Positions 51,884-60,488 are shown, counted from the first letter of the stretch. The stretch is DNA of 64,000 nucleotides from Aerococcus tenax (GCF_003286645.3 NZ_CP127382.2:1984001-2048000); one strand, 5' to 3'. The notes: generated by a model from the letters alone, not told the origin. Numbers and translations are program-made.

Positions 51884-53665
51884 ATGGGACTGACTTATCT
51901 CGGTGAACTTTTCATTCTCATGATGGAAAGGGTCGGTTTGATTGTTCTCTTAGCCGTTCTCTTAGTTCACTTCACCTATTTTAAGAAACTACTGGTACAA
52001 AGAAATTCGCCTAAGCGAATGTTGTCTTTAATTATTTTGTTTGGCTTTTTTGCCATTCTCTCTAACTTAGTCGGGATTCAAATTACTTCAGAAGGCCTCA
52101 AGTATTCTGGCTTGCTGACTCAGATTTCTCCTAATTCATCCATTGCTAACACCCGGTCCCTAGCCATTGGGGTGTCCGGATTTGTCGGTGGCCCCTGGGT
52201 GGGAAGCGCGGTCGGCTTAATCGCTGGTGTTCACCGCTTCTTCCAAGGTAATGGATCCAACGCTTTCTATATGGTCTCTTCACCCCTGATTGGTTTTCTA
52301 GCCGGTTACGCGGGCAAAAAATCTTCCTCCAGCAATGCCTACGCCCCCTTCATCAAGCCCATCAAGGGGTCACTAGTAGCAGTGGGCTTAGAATGTATTC
52401 AACTGCTCTTTATCGGAATCTTCTCTCGGGAAGGTTGGCCTCTGGTCCAATTAATCGCCCTGCCGATGATTCTCTTAAACAGTGTGGGGACCTTTATCTT
52501 CCTCTCAACAATTGTCAATACCCTGATCCAGGAAGAACAAGCTCGGGCCGTCCAAACCCACGATGTCCTCGCCCTAACCATGCAAACCCTTCCCTACTTG
52601 CGGTCAGGTCTGGAAGGGCTCAAAGGGGAGAAAGCTCAAGAACTAGCAACCATGATCAAGGCCTCCACCAAGGTTTCGGCGGTTTCTTTGACCAACCAAA
52701 GCAAAATCCTGGCCCATGTTGGAGCGGGGATCGACCACCACTTTCCCAGCCACGATGTGATTACCGAGCTATCCCGGGAGGTCATTGAATCGGGACAGAT
52801 GCGGATTGCCCACAGTAAGAGCGAAATTGGCTGTACCCATCCTGATTGCCCCCTAGAAGCCGCTATTGTGGTGCCCTTGAAGTCCAACCAGCAAGTCCTC
52901 GGTTCCATGAAGCTCTACTTCACTAACCCCAGCCAGCTCTCCTATGTGGAAGAGCAACTCGCCCGTGGTCTAGGGGCCATCTTCTCCATGCAGCTGGAAC
53001 TGGGGGAAGTCCAACTACAAAGTAAGTTACTCCAAGATGCCGAAATTAAGTCCTTACAAGCCCAAGTCAACCCCCACTTTTTCTTTAATACCATTAATAC
53101 GATCCTGGCGGTGATGCGCTTTGACCATGACCGGGCTCGTCAGCTCCTGCTCCAATTAACCACCTACTTCCGCCATAATCTCCAAGCCAGCCGGCAAACC
53201 AAGATCCCGGTGGAAAAGGAATTGGAACACCTCTATGCCTACCTGTCCTTGAATGACGCCCGTTTCCCTGACCGCTACCATATTGAACTGGACATGCCCG
53301 AGGCCCTTAACCAATATCTCCTGCCGCCCCTCTGTATCCAGGTCCTGGTAGAAAATGCGATCCGCCACGCCTTTCCCGACAAGAAGGACAATAATACTGT
53401 AGTCATTGAAATTAAGAAGCTGGACGACAAACTGGAAATTGTGGTCGCAGACAATGGTGTCGGGATTGAGGAAGACCAACTCCAACGCCTAGGTAAGGAA
53501 AGTGTCGAATCCAAGGAAGGGACTGGGACAGCTTTAGAGAACCTAGCAAGGCGGATTGAGAACCTTTACGGCGACAAAGGCAGCTTCCAAGCCGCCAACC
53601 GTCCAACTGGTGGCGCTCGCTTTACCCTGACATTTCCCTTAGAATTAGCTAACAAGGAGGACTAA
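51884..53665 (+). CDS. lytS: LytS-type sensor histidine kinase
   Basis: A 593-residue membrane kinase. The N terminus has the 5TM-LYT receptor domain (about 5-205, with GVSGFVGGPWVGSAVGLIAGVHR as its hallmark), then a GAF-like domain (225-365), the HisKA_7TM-type phosphoacceptor QVNPHFFFNTINTI, and an ATPase domain (VLVENAIRHAF, ADNGVGIE). Senses envelope or pyruvate-related cues and activates LytR to turn on lrgAB. AAAGGAG precedes ATG, and lytR follows after 2 nt. Confidence 0.95.
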   Translation: MGLTYLGELFILMMERVGLIVLLAVLLVHFTYFKKLLVQRNSPKRMLSLIILFGFFAILSNLVGIQITSEGLKYSGLLTQISPNSSIANTRSLAIGVSGFVGGPWVGSAVGLIAGVHRFFQGNGSNAFYMVSSPLIGFLAGYAGKKSSSSNAYAPFIKPIKGSLVAVGLECIQLLFIGIFSREGWPLVQLIALPMILLNSVGTFIFLSTIVNTLIQEEQARAVQTHDVLALTMQTLPYLRSGLEGLKGEKAQELATMIKASTKVSAVSLTNQSKILAHVGAGIDHHFPSHDVITELSREVIESGQMRIAHSKSEIGCTHPDCPLEAAIVVPLKSNQQVLGSMKLYFTNPSQLSYVEEQLARGLGAIFSMQLELGEVQLQSKLLQDAEIKSLQAQVNPHFFFNTINTILAVMRFDHDRARQLLLQLTTYFRHNLQASRQTKIPVEKELEHLYAYLSLNDARFPDRYHIELDMPEALNQYLLPPLCIQVLVENAIRHAFPDKKDNNTVVIEIKKLDDKLEIVVADNGVGIEEDQLQRLGKESVESKEGTGTALENLARRIENLYGDKGSFQAANRPTGGARFTLTFPLELANKED

Positions 53666-53667
53666 CG

Positions 53668-54399
53668 ATGAAAGTTTTGATTGTTGATGACGAACAAATG
53701 GCGCGCCAAGAGCTGGCTTACTTGGTCAAGGAACACGACCAGGTTAGCCAGGTGAAAACCGCCGACAGCATTGACCAAGCCATCACCATGATGTTGGATG
53801 AAAAGCCCGATATCCTGTTTTTAGACATCCACCTCGAGGGCGAAACCGGCTTTGACCTGGCAGAGAAATTAAAGGCTGTCCATAACCCACCCTATCTCAT
53901 CTTTGCCACAGCCTATGACCAATATGCCCTGGAGGCCTTTGAAGCTAATGCCAATGACTATATCTTGAAACCCTTTGAAGAGTCCAAGATCCATGCCGCC
54001 ATCGATAAATACTACCAAAGCTTGGAACGGGCTAATGGCCAAGTCGACCCAGACCAGGAAAGTAAACGCCATGAGGCTATCCCTATCCAAAGTAATGACC
54101 GGGTCTACCTCCTCCGTCCCGAAGAAATCTACCTGGTTTCGGTCCAAGGTCATACCCTCAGTATCGAAACTTATGACAAGACCTATGACATGGCGGGGAG
54201 TTTGAGTGCCATTGAGAAGAAATTACCCAAGGACCTCTTTTTAAGAACCCATCGCTCCTACTTAATTAATATCGACCAGATCCAAGAAATCCAACCCTGG
54301 TTCAACCAAACCTACCAAGTGACTTTGAGAAACGGCAGTAAGGTGCCCGTTTCACGGTCTTATCTTAAAGATTTTAAGGACCGCCTGCCTATCGAATAA
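53668..54399 (+). CDS. lytR: LytR-type response regulator (LytTR)
   Basis: A 243-residue regulator with a receiver domain (Asp pair VDDEQ, phosphoacceptor in ILFLDIHLEG at about 53, Lys in DYILKPFEE) and a C-terminal LytTR DNA-binding domain (NDRVYLLRPEEIYLVSVQGHT, LFLRTHRSYLINIDQI, VPVSRSYLKDFK). Partner of LytS; its usual target is the lrgAB promoter, here 157 bp downstream. Confidence 0.95.
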   Translation: MKVLIVDDEQMARQELAYLVKEHDQVSQVKTADSIDQAITMMLDEKPDILFLDIHLEGETGFDLAEKLKAVHNPPYLIFATAYDQYALEAFEANANDYILKPFEESKIHAAIDKYYQSLERANGQVDPDQESKRHEAIPIQSNDRVYLLRPEEIYLVSVQGHTLSIETYDKTYDMAGSLSAIEKKLPKDLFLRTHRSYLINIDQIQEIQPWFNQTYQVTLRNGSKVPVSRSYLKDFKDRLPIE

Positions 54400-54555
54400 A
54401 AATTAAGCCTGTATTTAATGTCCAGGCTCATGTAAGTTATGTTCCAATCCTCGTATCTTATGAATAAAACCGCTTCCATCCTTGTTATTAGGCTAAACTA
54501 TGATTGTCAGATAAATGAAGAGTTAAAAAATAACAAACAAAGGGAGCGATTCATA

Positions 54556-55005
54556 ATGGAAAAGAAACAAACAGAAAAACAAGAGGTTAAGCAAGCCAAC
54601 TTTCTAACTCAAGCGGGGATCTTTGCAGTGATTATGTTAATTTCATCCTATCTATCTAAACTATCCCCCATCCCCATGCCAGCTTCAGTGATTGGTTTAA
54701 TCTTACTTTTCGCCAGTCTCTGCCTAGGCATTGTCAAACTGGAACAAGTGGAAAGCTTATCACAAAAACTGATTTCGATCCTTTCCTTCCTCTTCGTCCC
54801 CTCCGGAATTTCCTTAATTAATTCTCTCGGGATTATGGCCACATCCGGCGTACAAATTGTTTTCCTAGTCATCTTCTGGACCATCATGGCCATGGTATTC
54901 ATCGGTTACATCGGTGAAGGCATTGAATGGGTACGTAAGAAAGTATCCAGCTCACAAGAAAGCAGCGAAAGTTCTTACTCATACAGTAACAATGTCAGCC
55001 ACTAG
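54556..55005 (+). CDS. lrgA: LrgA-like holin-type membrane protein
   Basis: A 149-residue CidA/LrgA family protein with four helices (about 17-35, 42-60, 75-98 and 103-127) and the motif PIPMPASVIGLILLF. With LrgB it restrains murein hydrolase activity in staphylococci and takes up pyruvate in some species. The frame is open to 54439, but GGGAG precedes ATG 54556. The 54400-54555 stretch holds an AGCCTG/CAGGCT hairpin and a weak promoter with TATGAT. Confidence 0.9.
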   Translation: MEKKQTEKQEVKQANFLTQAGIFAVIMLISSYLSKLSPIPMPASVIGLILLFASLCLGIVKLEQVESLSQKLISILSFLFVPSGISLINSLGIMATSGVQIVFLVIFWTIMAMVFIGYIGEGIEWVRKKVSSSQESSESSYSYSNNVSH

Positions 55006-55057
55006 GGCGCAGTTGTTCGATCAGTAAGCAGTCAAGAGAAGAAGGAGCGTTCATCAG

Positions 55058-55741
55058 ATGTCAGCTTATTTAGGAATTGTTATTTCATTTGTTGCCTTTG
55101 GGATTGGGACTTGGTTATACAACCGCTTTAACCATTTCTTCCTCTTTACCCCACTCTTTGTCGCTATGATTTTAGGGATCGGTTTCTTAGTCGTCACCGG
55201 CATCCCTTATGAAGCTTATCAACCCGGTGGAAAGGTGATCATGTTCTTCCTTGAACCAGCCACCATCGCCTTTGCCATCCCACTCTATAAGCAAAGAAAA
55301 CTACTGGTTAAATACTGGAAACAAATCGCTATTATGTTAGTTGGTGGGATGGCCCTTTCCTTGGTATCACTAGGAATCATGGCCAAGTTAATCCATATGG
55401 ATAACTCAATCATTGCCGCCCTCTTACCTCAACCAGCGACCACCGCTATTGCCCTACCGATCGCAGAATCCTTAGGCGGTATCTCCTCCATCACTGCAGC
55501 AGCCGTGATCTTTAACGCCGTGATCGTTTCCGCAGTCGGTAAAGGCCTGCTCGAATGGCTCCATATCGAAGATCCCGTTGCCCGTGGCCTTGCCTTAGGG
55601 ACAGCCGGACACACCATCGGAGCAGCCGTTGGTTTAGAAATGGGTGAAACCGAAGGCGCGATGGCTTCCGTTGCCATGGTCGTAGTCAGTGTCTTGACCG
55701 TCTTCGTTGTCCCCATGATCGCACCACTCTTTGGTATCTAA
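55058..55741 (+). CDS. lrgB: LrgB-like membrane protein
   Basis: A 227-residue LrgB/CidB family protein with six or seven helices; PQPATTAIALPIAESLGG and GTAGHTIGAAVGLEMGETEGAMAS are the family core. Works with LrgA. AAGGAG lies 11 nt before ATG. It closes the lytSR-lrgAB block with a strong terminator. Confidence 0.93.
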   Translation: MSAYLGIVISFVAFGIGTWLYNRFNHFFLFTPLFVAMILGIGFLVVTGIPYEAYQPGGKVIMFFLEPATIAFAIPLYKQRKLLVKYWKQIAIMLVGGMALSLVSLGIMAKLIHMDNSIIAALLPQPATTAIALPIAESLGGISSITAAAVIFNAVIVSAVGKGLLEWLHIEDPVARGLALGTAGHTIGAAVGLEMGETEGAMASVAMVVVSVLTVFVVPMIAPLFGI

Positions 55742-55767
55742 TCCCTACTTTAAAATACGCACCCTTC

Positions 55768-55806
55768 AAAAAAATCACTCTAGAATGTGCTCTAGAGTGA
55801 TTTTTT
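55768..55806. terminator. Bidirectional terminator after lrgB
   Basis: AAAATCACTCTAGA (55771-55784) pairs perfectly with TCTAGAGTGATTTT (55791-55804), with U-runs on both strands. Confidence 0.95.
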
Positions 55807-55867
55807 ATTTCTCTTATTTTTATTATTGAGCTGTTATGAAACACAGCTACTTTGAATAAATGGCTTC

Positions 55868-56112
55868 GAGCAGTAGTGGAGCTTTGAAATTGGTCGTTAG
55901 CCATGAACAAGCAAGCGATGTGAAATACGGATAGTTGGCGGCTAGCCATACTAACCGTTTGAAGCTCGCTAGGTGAGGGAAGAAAAGTGTAGCAACGTTG
56001 CTGTCGCAACCTTGAACTATATCTCTAAGTCGCTTTGCTCCTAGAGCTATAGCTGCTCGAACCGATGCCATGGCTTTTCAACGACCAGATTTCAAAAGCA
56101 GAACGAATGCTC
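55868..56112 (-). repeat. Family B nested-hairpin element, copy 4
   Basis: Fills the gap between lrgB and the MFS gene. In the MFS transcript sense: GAGCA ends, CTTTTGAAAT/ATTTCAAAG, GGTCGTT/AACGACC, GCCATG/CATGGC, centre ACGGTTAGT/ACTATCCGT (one mismatch). The side hairpin is replaced by an insert that carries hairpin C (56017-56052) and the palindrome AGCAACGTTGCT (55991-56002). Confidence 0.8.
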
Positions 56113-56164
56113 TTTTTTACCATTTATTAAAAAATTTTTTTCGTGACCACTATGGCATAGCGGT

Positions 56165-57319
56165 CTATTTATAATATTGTCTAAAGACCGTCACCACCAG
56201 GGCAGCTCCCAGGAAGAGTAGCATAGCTATTAAGAGGTTAGCTCCTAAGCCTAGGCCTTGGTAGAGGGAAGCGCCCATGACACTGGCCCCCATAATGGAG
56301 AGATCAAAGACCGTGGTTTGAATGGACATGGCCACGTCATGGCCCTTGTCCACTTGGCGAATCACCGAATTCTGTAAGAGAGAAGAAATGGGGCCAAAAC
56401 TCATCCCCCAAAGTACCATGGCTCCTAGTCCAAGGACCGGGTGGCCAGAGAGGACTAGGAAAACAAACATGGCGATAGCTCCCGCTAAGAGGGCCCCTTG
56501 CATTAAATGCTTCAAGTGACTGTCAATAAAGCGGGCCACAATCCAAACCGCTAGGAGGGCACCGACCCCAAAGAAGATTTGAGAGCTTTGCAGGGCCAGA
56601 CCCAGGCGATCACTAATCAATTGAATATAAACATAGACACTATATTCAGCCATCACCATCAAGAAGACCACTAAGATAGCTACCCGGAAACCCGGTTTCT
56701 TCAAGACATCAGTCGGTTTAACCCGGCTGTCACTTGCTTGTCCCGGAATCGAAGGAAGAAGCCGCCAAGCCAATAAGCCTAAGACAAGAAAAGCTAGTGC
56801 AGTGGCTAAAAAGGCGATCCGCCAACCAGCGACTTGACCTAAACGCGTCCACAGGGGCAAGCCAAGCGAAATCCCAATCGGTGACCCCGCCAGAGCAATG
56901 GTCCCGGCCTTACCGCGGTTTTCACTGGACACCATGTCCATAGCATAAGGGCCCAACATGGACCAAAATGTCCCGGCACTGGCCCCACCGATCAAACGTC
57001 CCATAAAGGCCAAAGGAAAGTTAGGGGCCAAGAAAACCAGGAAATTCGACAAGGCAAAGCCGCAGGTTAACACGAGTAAGAGGGGTCGGCGGTTGAACTT
57101 GGTCACCACCTGGGTCATCGGAATCGCTAAGAGCCCAGCGGGTAAGGCATAGCCTCCCACCAAGTAAGACACCGTCCCATAATCAACTCCCAGGTCATCC
57201 CCCATTTGCACTAAGAGGCCGGAAGGTAATAATTCCGAAATAATAGCTAATAAAACTAGCCCCAGCATCACCATCAAGGGCAGCCAGGGCAAGCCTTGCT
57301 GTTCTGTATCTGTTTTCAT
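56165..57319 (-). CDS. MFS transporter (sugar/drug efflux type)
   Basis: A 384-residue protein with 12 predicted helices and no large soluble parts, in the AraJ/YbcL-like efflux group. The loop 2-3 motif is PAGLLAIPMTQVVTKFNRRPLL, a form of GXXXDRXGRR, and the antiporter segment is GGASAGTFWSMLG. The substrate is unknown. GAAAGG stands 10 nt before ATG 57319; the in-frame TTG 57349 is not supported. Confidence 0.82.
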   Translation of the reverse strand: MKTDTEQQGLPWLPLMVMLGLVLLAIISELLPSGLLVQMGDDLGVDYGTVSYLVGGYALPAGLLAIPMTQVVTKFNRRPLLLVLTCGFALSNFLVFLAPNFPLAFMGRLIGGASAGTFWSMLGPYAMDMVSSENRGKAGTIALAGSPIGISLGLPLWTRLGQVAGWRIAFLATALAFLVLGLLAWRLLPSIPGQASDSRVKPTDVLKKPGFRVAILVVFLMVMAEYSVYVYIQLISDRLGLALQSSQIFFGVGALLAVWIVARFIDSHLKHLMQGALLAGAIAMFVFLVLSGHPVLGLGAMVLWGMSFGPISSLLQNSVIRQVDKGHDVAMSIQTTVFDLSIMGASVMGASLYQGLGLGANLLIAMLLFLGAALVVTVFRQYYK

Positions 57320-57350
57320 CAATTCACAACCTTTCTCAATCTTTTCCAAT

Positions 57351-57378
57351 AAAAAATCCTGCCGCCCGCATGCAGGAT
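57351..57378 (-). terminator. Terminator after the transglutaminase-like gene
   Basis: On the minus strand ATCCTGC (57378-57372) pairs with GCAGGAT (57362-57356), followed by TTTTTATTGG. Confidence 0.8.
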
Positions 57379-57440
57379 CTTAATAAAAAAGTAGGACAAG
57401 AGCGTGCAAGAAAAGTTCAACACTCTCCCCTAATAATCGC

Positions 57441-58451
57441 CTAACGTATCTTATCGTCAGCAAAGTGGGTGTCAGACAAGTCCACTAAGAAATAATCGTA
57501 ACGTTTAAACTCAGCTTGGGGATTATTGAGGTCCACGGGATCATCCCAAGTCGTATCGACCCCCAGCCACTGCCCATTAACTTGGACCAAGTTCCAGGCG
57601 TGGTCGATGGGCTGGTTCTTGTCGGCGTGTTGATAGGCAATGCCGGTCCGAGCCAGTGACTTGACCCCACTCTCATCACACATAATCTGGAAGAGACCAG
57701 CATAAGCCTGGCAAACCCCAGTGCCTTGGGAGAGGATACAGGCCGGCGAATAAATCGAGACACCTTGGACATCATTGCCCTCACCTAGGTGGTAGTGGGC
57801 CTTGTCAATAATGGCATCATGGATGAGACGAACCTTTTCATGGTCGCTCTTGCCCTGGATCTGACTGGCAAAGTTGCGGGCATAGTCACGGATGGCCTGG
57901 TCAGCAGCAGCGTCATGGTGGAGGCGGAAGGTCAATAAGACCTTCAACTTACCGGGACTGGCCTGGTAGGAATAGGCATTGGCATAGTCCAGGACAATCC
58001 CGTAATAAGTCCCATACAAGTCTTGGCGCAAACGCTCAAAGAGGTCTGAGCCACTGGCTTGGGGAGAAGTCACGTCAACCACAAATTGATAGCTCCCCTG
58101 CTCTAATTGCCTTTGGACAATTGGCAGGAGGTCGGCATAATCAGCTTCCTTAATCTGGCCAGCCAGGGGGGCCTCTTTAAATTGCTGGATGACTTCCTGC
58201 TTAGACGGCGCTTGAGGCCGGCCCTTCTGCTGAGAAATCTTCCCTGGCTGGTCCTTACTAGGAGCTGCCTGACTCTCTTCTTGAGAAGCCGATTCGACCG
58301 GCTTAGTTTCACTTTCTTCTATGACTTGGTTAGTCACTTCTTCTTGATCAACCAGCTGGTCTTCTACCCAGTTGAGGGCTTGCTTATGGTCACAGCCCCA
58401 CAAAAAAAGCAGCATGCTGAAAAACAGGCCGAAAACTTGTCTCTTTTTCAT
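57441..58451 (-). CDS. Transglutaminase-like domain lipoprotein
   Basis: A 336-residue exported lipoprotein: the lipobox LFLWGC places the acylated Cys at about residue 20, followed by a charged, disordered linker (to about 95). The C-terminal half has a transglutaminase/protease-like core with Cys in GTGVCQAYAGLFQ, His in IDHAWNLVQVNGQW and Asp in LGVDTTWDDP, so the triad is complete. Such proteins may cleave or cross-link surface peptides. ATG 58451 is used, with GGGGTGG as ribosome-binding site. The target is unknown. Confidence 0.82.
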   Translation of the reverse strand: MKKRQVFGLFFSMLLFLWGCDHKQALNWVEDQLVDQEEVTNQVIEESETKPVESASQEESQAAPSKDQPGKISQQKGRPQAPSKQEVIQQFKEAPLAGQIKEADYADLLPIVQRQLEQGSYQFVVDVTSPQASGSDLFERLRQDLYGTYYGIVLDYANAYSYQASPGKLKVLLTFRLHHDAAADQAIRDYARNFASQIQGKSDHEKVRLIHDAIIDKAHYHLGEGNDVQGVSIYSPACILSQGTGVCQAYAGLFQIMCDESGVKSLARTGIAYQHADKNQPIDHAWNLVQVNGQWLGVDTTWDDPVDLNNPQAEFKRYDYFLVDLSDTHFADDKIR

Positions 58452-58489
58452 ACATACCACCCCATTATAACTTAGTAAAACTGTAAGGC

Positions 58490-58696
58490 TTATTCTTGTG
58501 AGTCAGGTTCTTCAGGAATGATCAAGGCCATCAATAAGTACAGCCAAAAACCGACTGACCCTCCTAAGAAAAGGGCAACGAAGATGATGCGGAAGATAAC
58601 GGGATCCACATTGAAATACTCTCCCAAACCACCACATACCCCTAAAAAGGTACGGTCATACTTTTTACGATATAAACGTTTTCCATGAAAATCCAT
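58490..58696 (-). CDS. PspC domain protein
   Basis: A 68-residue protein: a basic start, the PspC core RTFLGVCGGLGEYFNVDPVIFR, one membrane helix (about 35-58) and an acidic tail. PspC proteins take part in envelope-stress sensing; this short form may also dampen it. AAAGGAG lies 11 nt before ATG 58696. It is 38 bp upstream of the transglutaminase-like gene in the same direction. Confidence 0.87.
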   Translation of the reverse strand: MDFHGKRLYRKKYDRTFLGVCGGLGEYFNVDPVIFRIIFVALFLGGSVGFWLYLLMALIIPEEPDSQE

Positions 58697-58888
58697 CCTT
58701 CTAGCTCCTTTCACAGGCTATCCTGCCTTCTAGATACCTTTATTATACCCTAAACGTCAGCAATTCTCATGTCTAAGCGCCAGTTAGGACCAGCTTTTAA
58801 ACTTTTTAATGAGTAAGCACTCAATAAGGAGCTTTCCCTATTCTACCGTAAAAAGACTTCAGATTCACGGTGCTTTTCCCTCCAGTTG

Positions 58889-59572
58889 CTATAGCTGTTC
58901 GAAGCGTCAGCGAGTTACAGATATAGTATGCGTAGCGGTTTCGTCCTTTGTTGTGACTGTCGCACTCTAGCCAAAACGTGCTCCAAGCGCGAGGTGAGCT
59001 CCATTTCAGAAGTCCTTGTAAATCCTCTTTGAGGATTTTCGACGTACTTCTTCCAATGGTCTCCCCTCTTCTTGCGCTTGTCGCACTCTAATGCAAACGT
59101 GCTCGCTGACAAAAGTGAACTCCGCTTCAGAAATATTTGGCAATCCTTTTCAAGGATTACCGCATATTTCTTCCAGCGTTTCACTTTTTTGTCGTCAGCT
59201 CGCACTCTAGTCCAAACGTGTTCCAAAAGGCAGCCCTGACGTCCGCTTCACTAAAGGTCGACGAATTCTCTATGAGAATTCTTTCGCCCTTTAGCTCCAG
59301 CGGTTCAGGGCTCTAGCGGCGTCCTCACATCCTTACAGTCGAGTTCGGAAGGGTGAGGGGATGTCCTTTCAGAAAAGTTGAACGATCAGCAAGCTGATCT
59401 TATCATCTTTTCCTCCAAGGAATCGCCCTCCCTGATCCTTCCTCACATCCTTTTCAAACCTGCTCCAGTCACAGGACGAACGTCCACTTCAAAAACTGCC
59501 AACGCTCAGCTCTGCTGAGCTTATGACAGTTTTCTCCAGTGGTTTCGTCCTTTGTTATGACTGTCGCACTCT
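58889..59572 (-). repeat. Longest family A array (five modules, remnant, hairpin C) after corA
   Basis: Fills the gap between pspC and corA; 58715-58888 holds nothing else I can name. From the corA end: CAGTCACAGGACGAA type (59466-59572), GGAAGGGTGAGGG type (59345-59441), AGCCCTGA/TCAGGGCT type (59216-59329), GCTGAC.AAAGTGAA type (59104-59205) and CAAGCGCGAGGTGAG type (58983-59088). Then come a right-arm remnant (58936-58969) and hairpin C (58889-58926). Each module has its own inner stem and centre. The first box overlaps the corA stop codon by two bases. Confidence 0.87.
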
Positions 59573-60488
59573 AATGCTTATCAAAGAATCGTTTTAATAT
59601 TCTTGCTAGGATCCACCAGCCTAGGGCGGAGATGATTAGGGCGAAGACCCAGGAAAAGCGGCTTTGGACGAAGGGGAGGTCCATATTCATCCCGTAAAAA
59701 CCGGTCACAATGGTGGGCACGGTAAGCAGGATGGAGAGGACGGTCAAGATCCGCATGGTCTCGTTCAAGTTATTGTTCAAGACGTTGTTATAGGTGTCGG
59801 AGAGGCGATCGAGGATTTGCCAGGACAGTTCCGTCATTTCCACGAGCTGCTTGGCTTCAATGACCGCGTCGTCTAATTCCTCAATATCAATCCCATCCAA
59901 GCGTTTAAAAAGCGAAGGTGAGCGGAATTGTTCCAAGAGAATTTCATTTTGCCGAGCCCCGGTACGGAAATAGGCAATCCCGGTTTCTAAGTCCGACAGG
60001 TTGAAGAGGTTCTTGCGAGTCGTTCGGGTCCGTAATTCCTTGGTTAAGAGGTTACGCTCCCGGTCCATCTCCTCCACCAAGGGAAAGTATTCCTTAACAA
60101 TCAAAAAAAGACTAGAGAAGAGGAACTTATACAGCCCTTCATCCGAGTGGCGGTGGATATAATGCTTCATCAGCTGGATAACATAATCATTATCCTCATG
60201 GGCAAAGGTTAAGAGGACATTGTTGCGAATGATAAGGGTCATCGGCAAGGTTTCATAATGGTAGTTCACCTTCTTCTTATTGGCAATATTAAAAATAATC
60301 AGCAAGGTATCGGTATCATCATCGTACTCCAAGCGGGCCCGTTCATTCTTGTCGCTGGCATAGGCCAACATTTCTTCACTGATCCCGTAAGTATTCCCAA
60401 TCTCGAGGAGGTCGTCTAAATCATCCACCGGTAAATTAATCCAGGTAAAACGTTCATCCACTGGTCCATATTCCTTCACTTTTGCCAT
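59571..60488 (-). CDS. corA: CorA family magnesium/cobalt transporter
   Basis: A 305-residue pentameric channel subunit. A large cytosolic domain is followed by two C-terminal helices (about 245-265 and 277-297). The signature YGMNMDLPF (GMN) lies in the loop between them. Moves Mg2+ inward down its gradient. GAAGTGAG precedes ATG 60488. The 3' region is the long repeat array. Confidence 0.93.
   Translation of the reverse strand: MAKVKEYGPVDERFTWINLPVDDLDDLLEIGNTYGISEEMLAYASDKNERARLEYDDDTDTLLIIFNIANKKKVNYHYETLPMTLIIRNNVLLTFAHEDNDYVIQLMKHYIHRHSDEGLYKFLFSSLFLIVKEYFPLVEEMDRERNLLTKELRTRTTRKNLFNLSDLETGIAYFRTGARQNEILLEQFRSPSLFKRLDGIDIEELDDAVIEAKQLVEMTELSWQILDRLSDTYNNVLNNNLNETMRILTVLSILLTVPTIVTGFYGMNMDLPFVQSRFSWVFALIISALGWWILARILKRFFDKH

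Noticed and set aside
54400..54555. N-terminal extension of LrgA and a LytTR site
   Set aside because: The extension lacks a ribosome-binding site. I could not find a convincing pair of LytTR half-sites, so none is annotated.
58889..59572. Integron attC array
   Set aside because: The nested, non-conserved stems resemble attC sites, but there are no gene cassettes between modules and no integrase in the window; kept only as an analogy.
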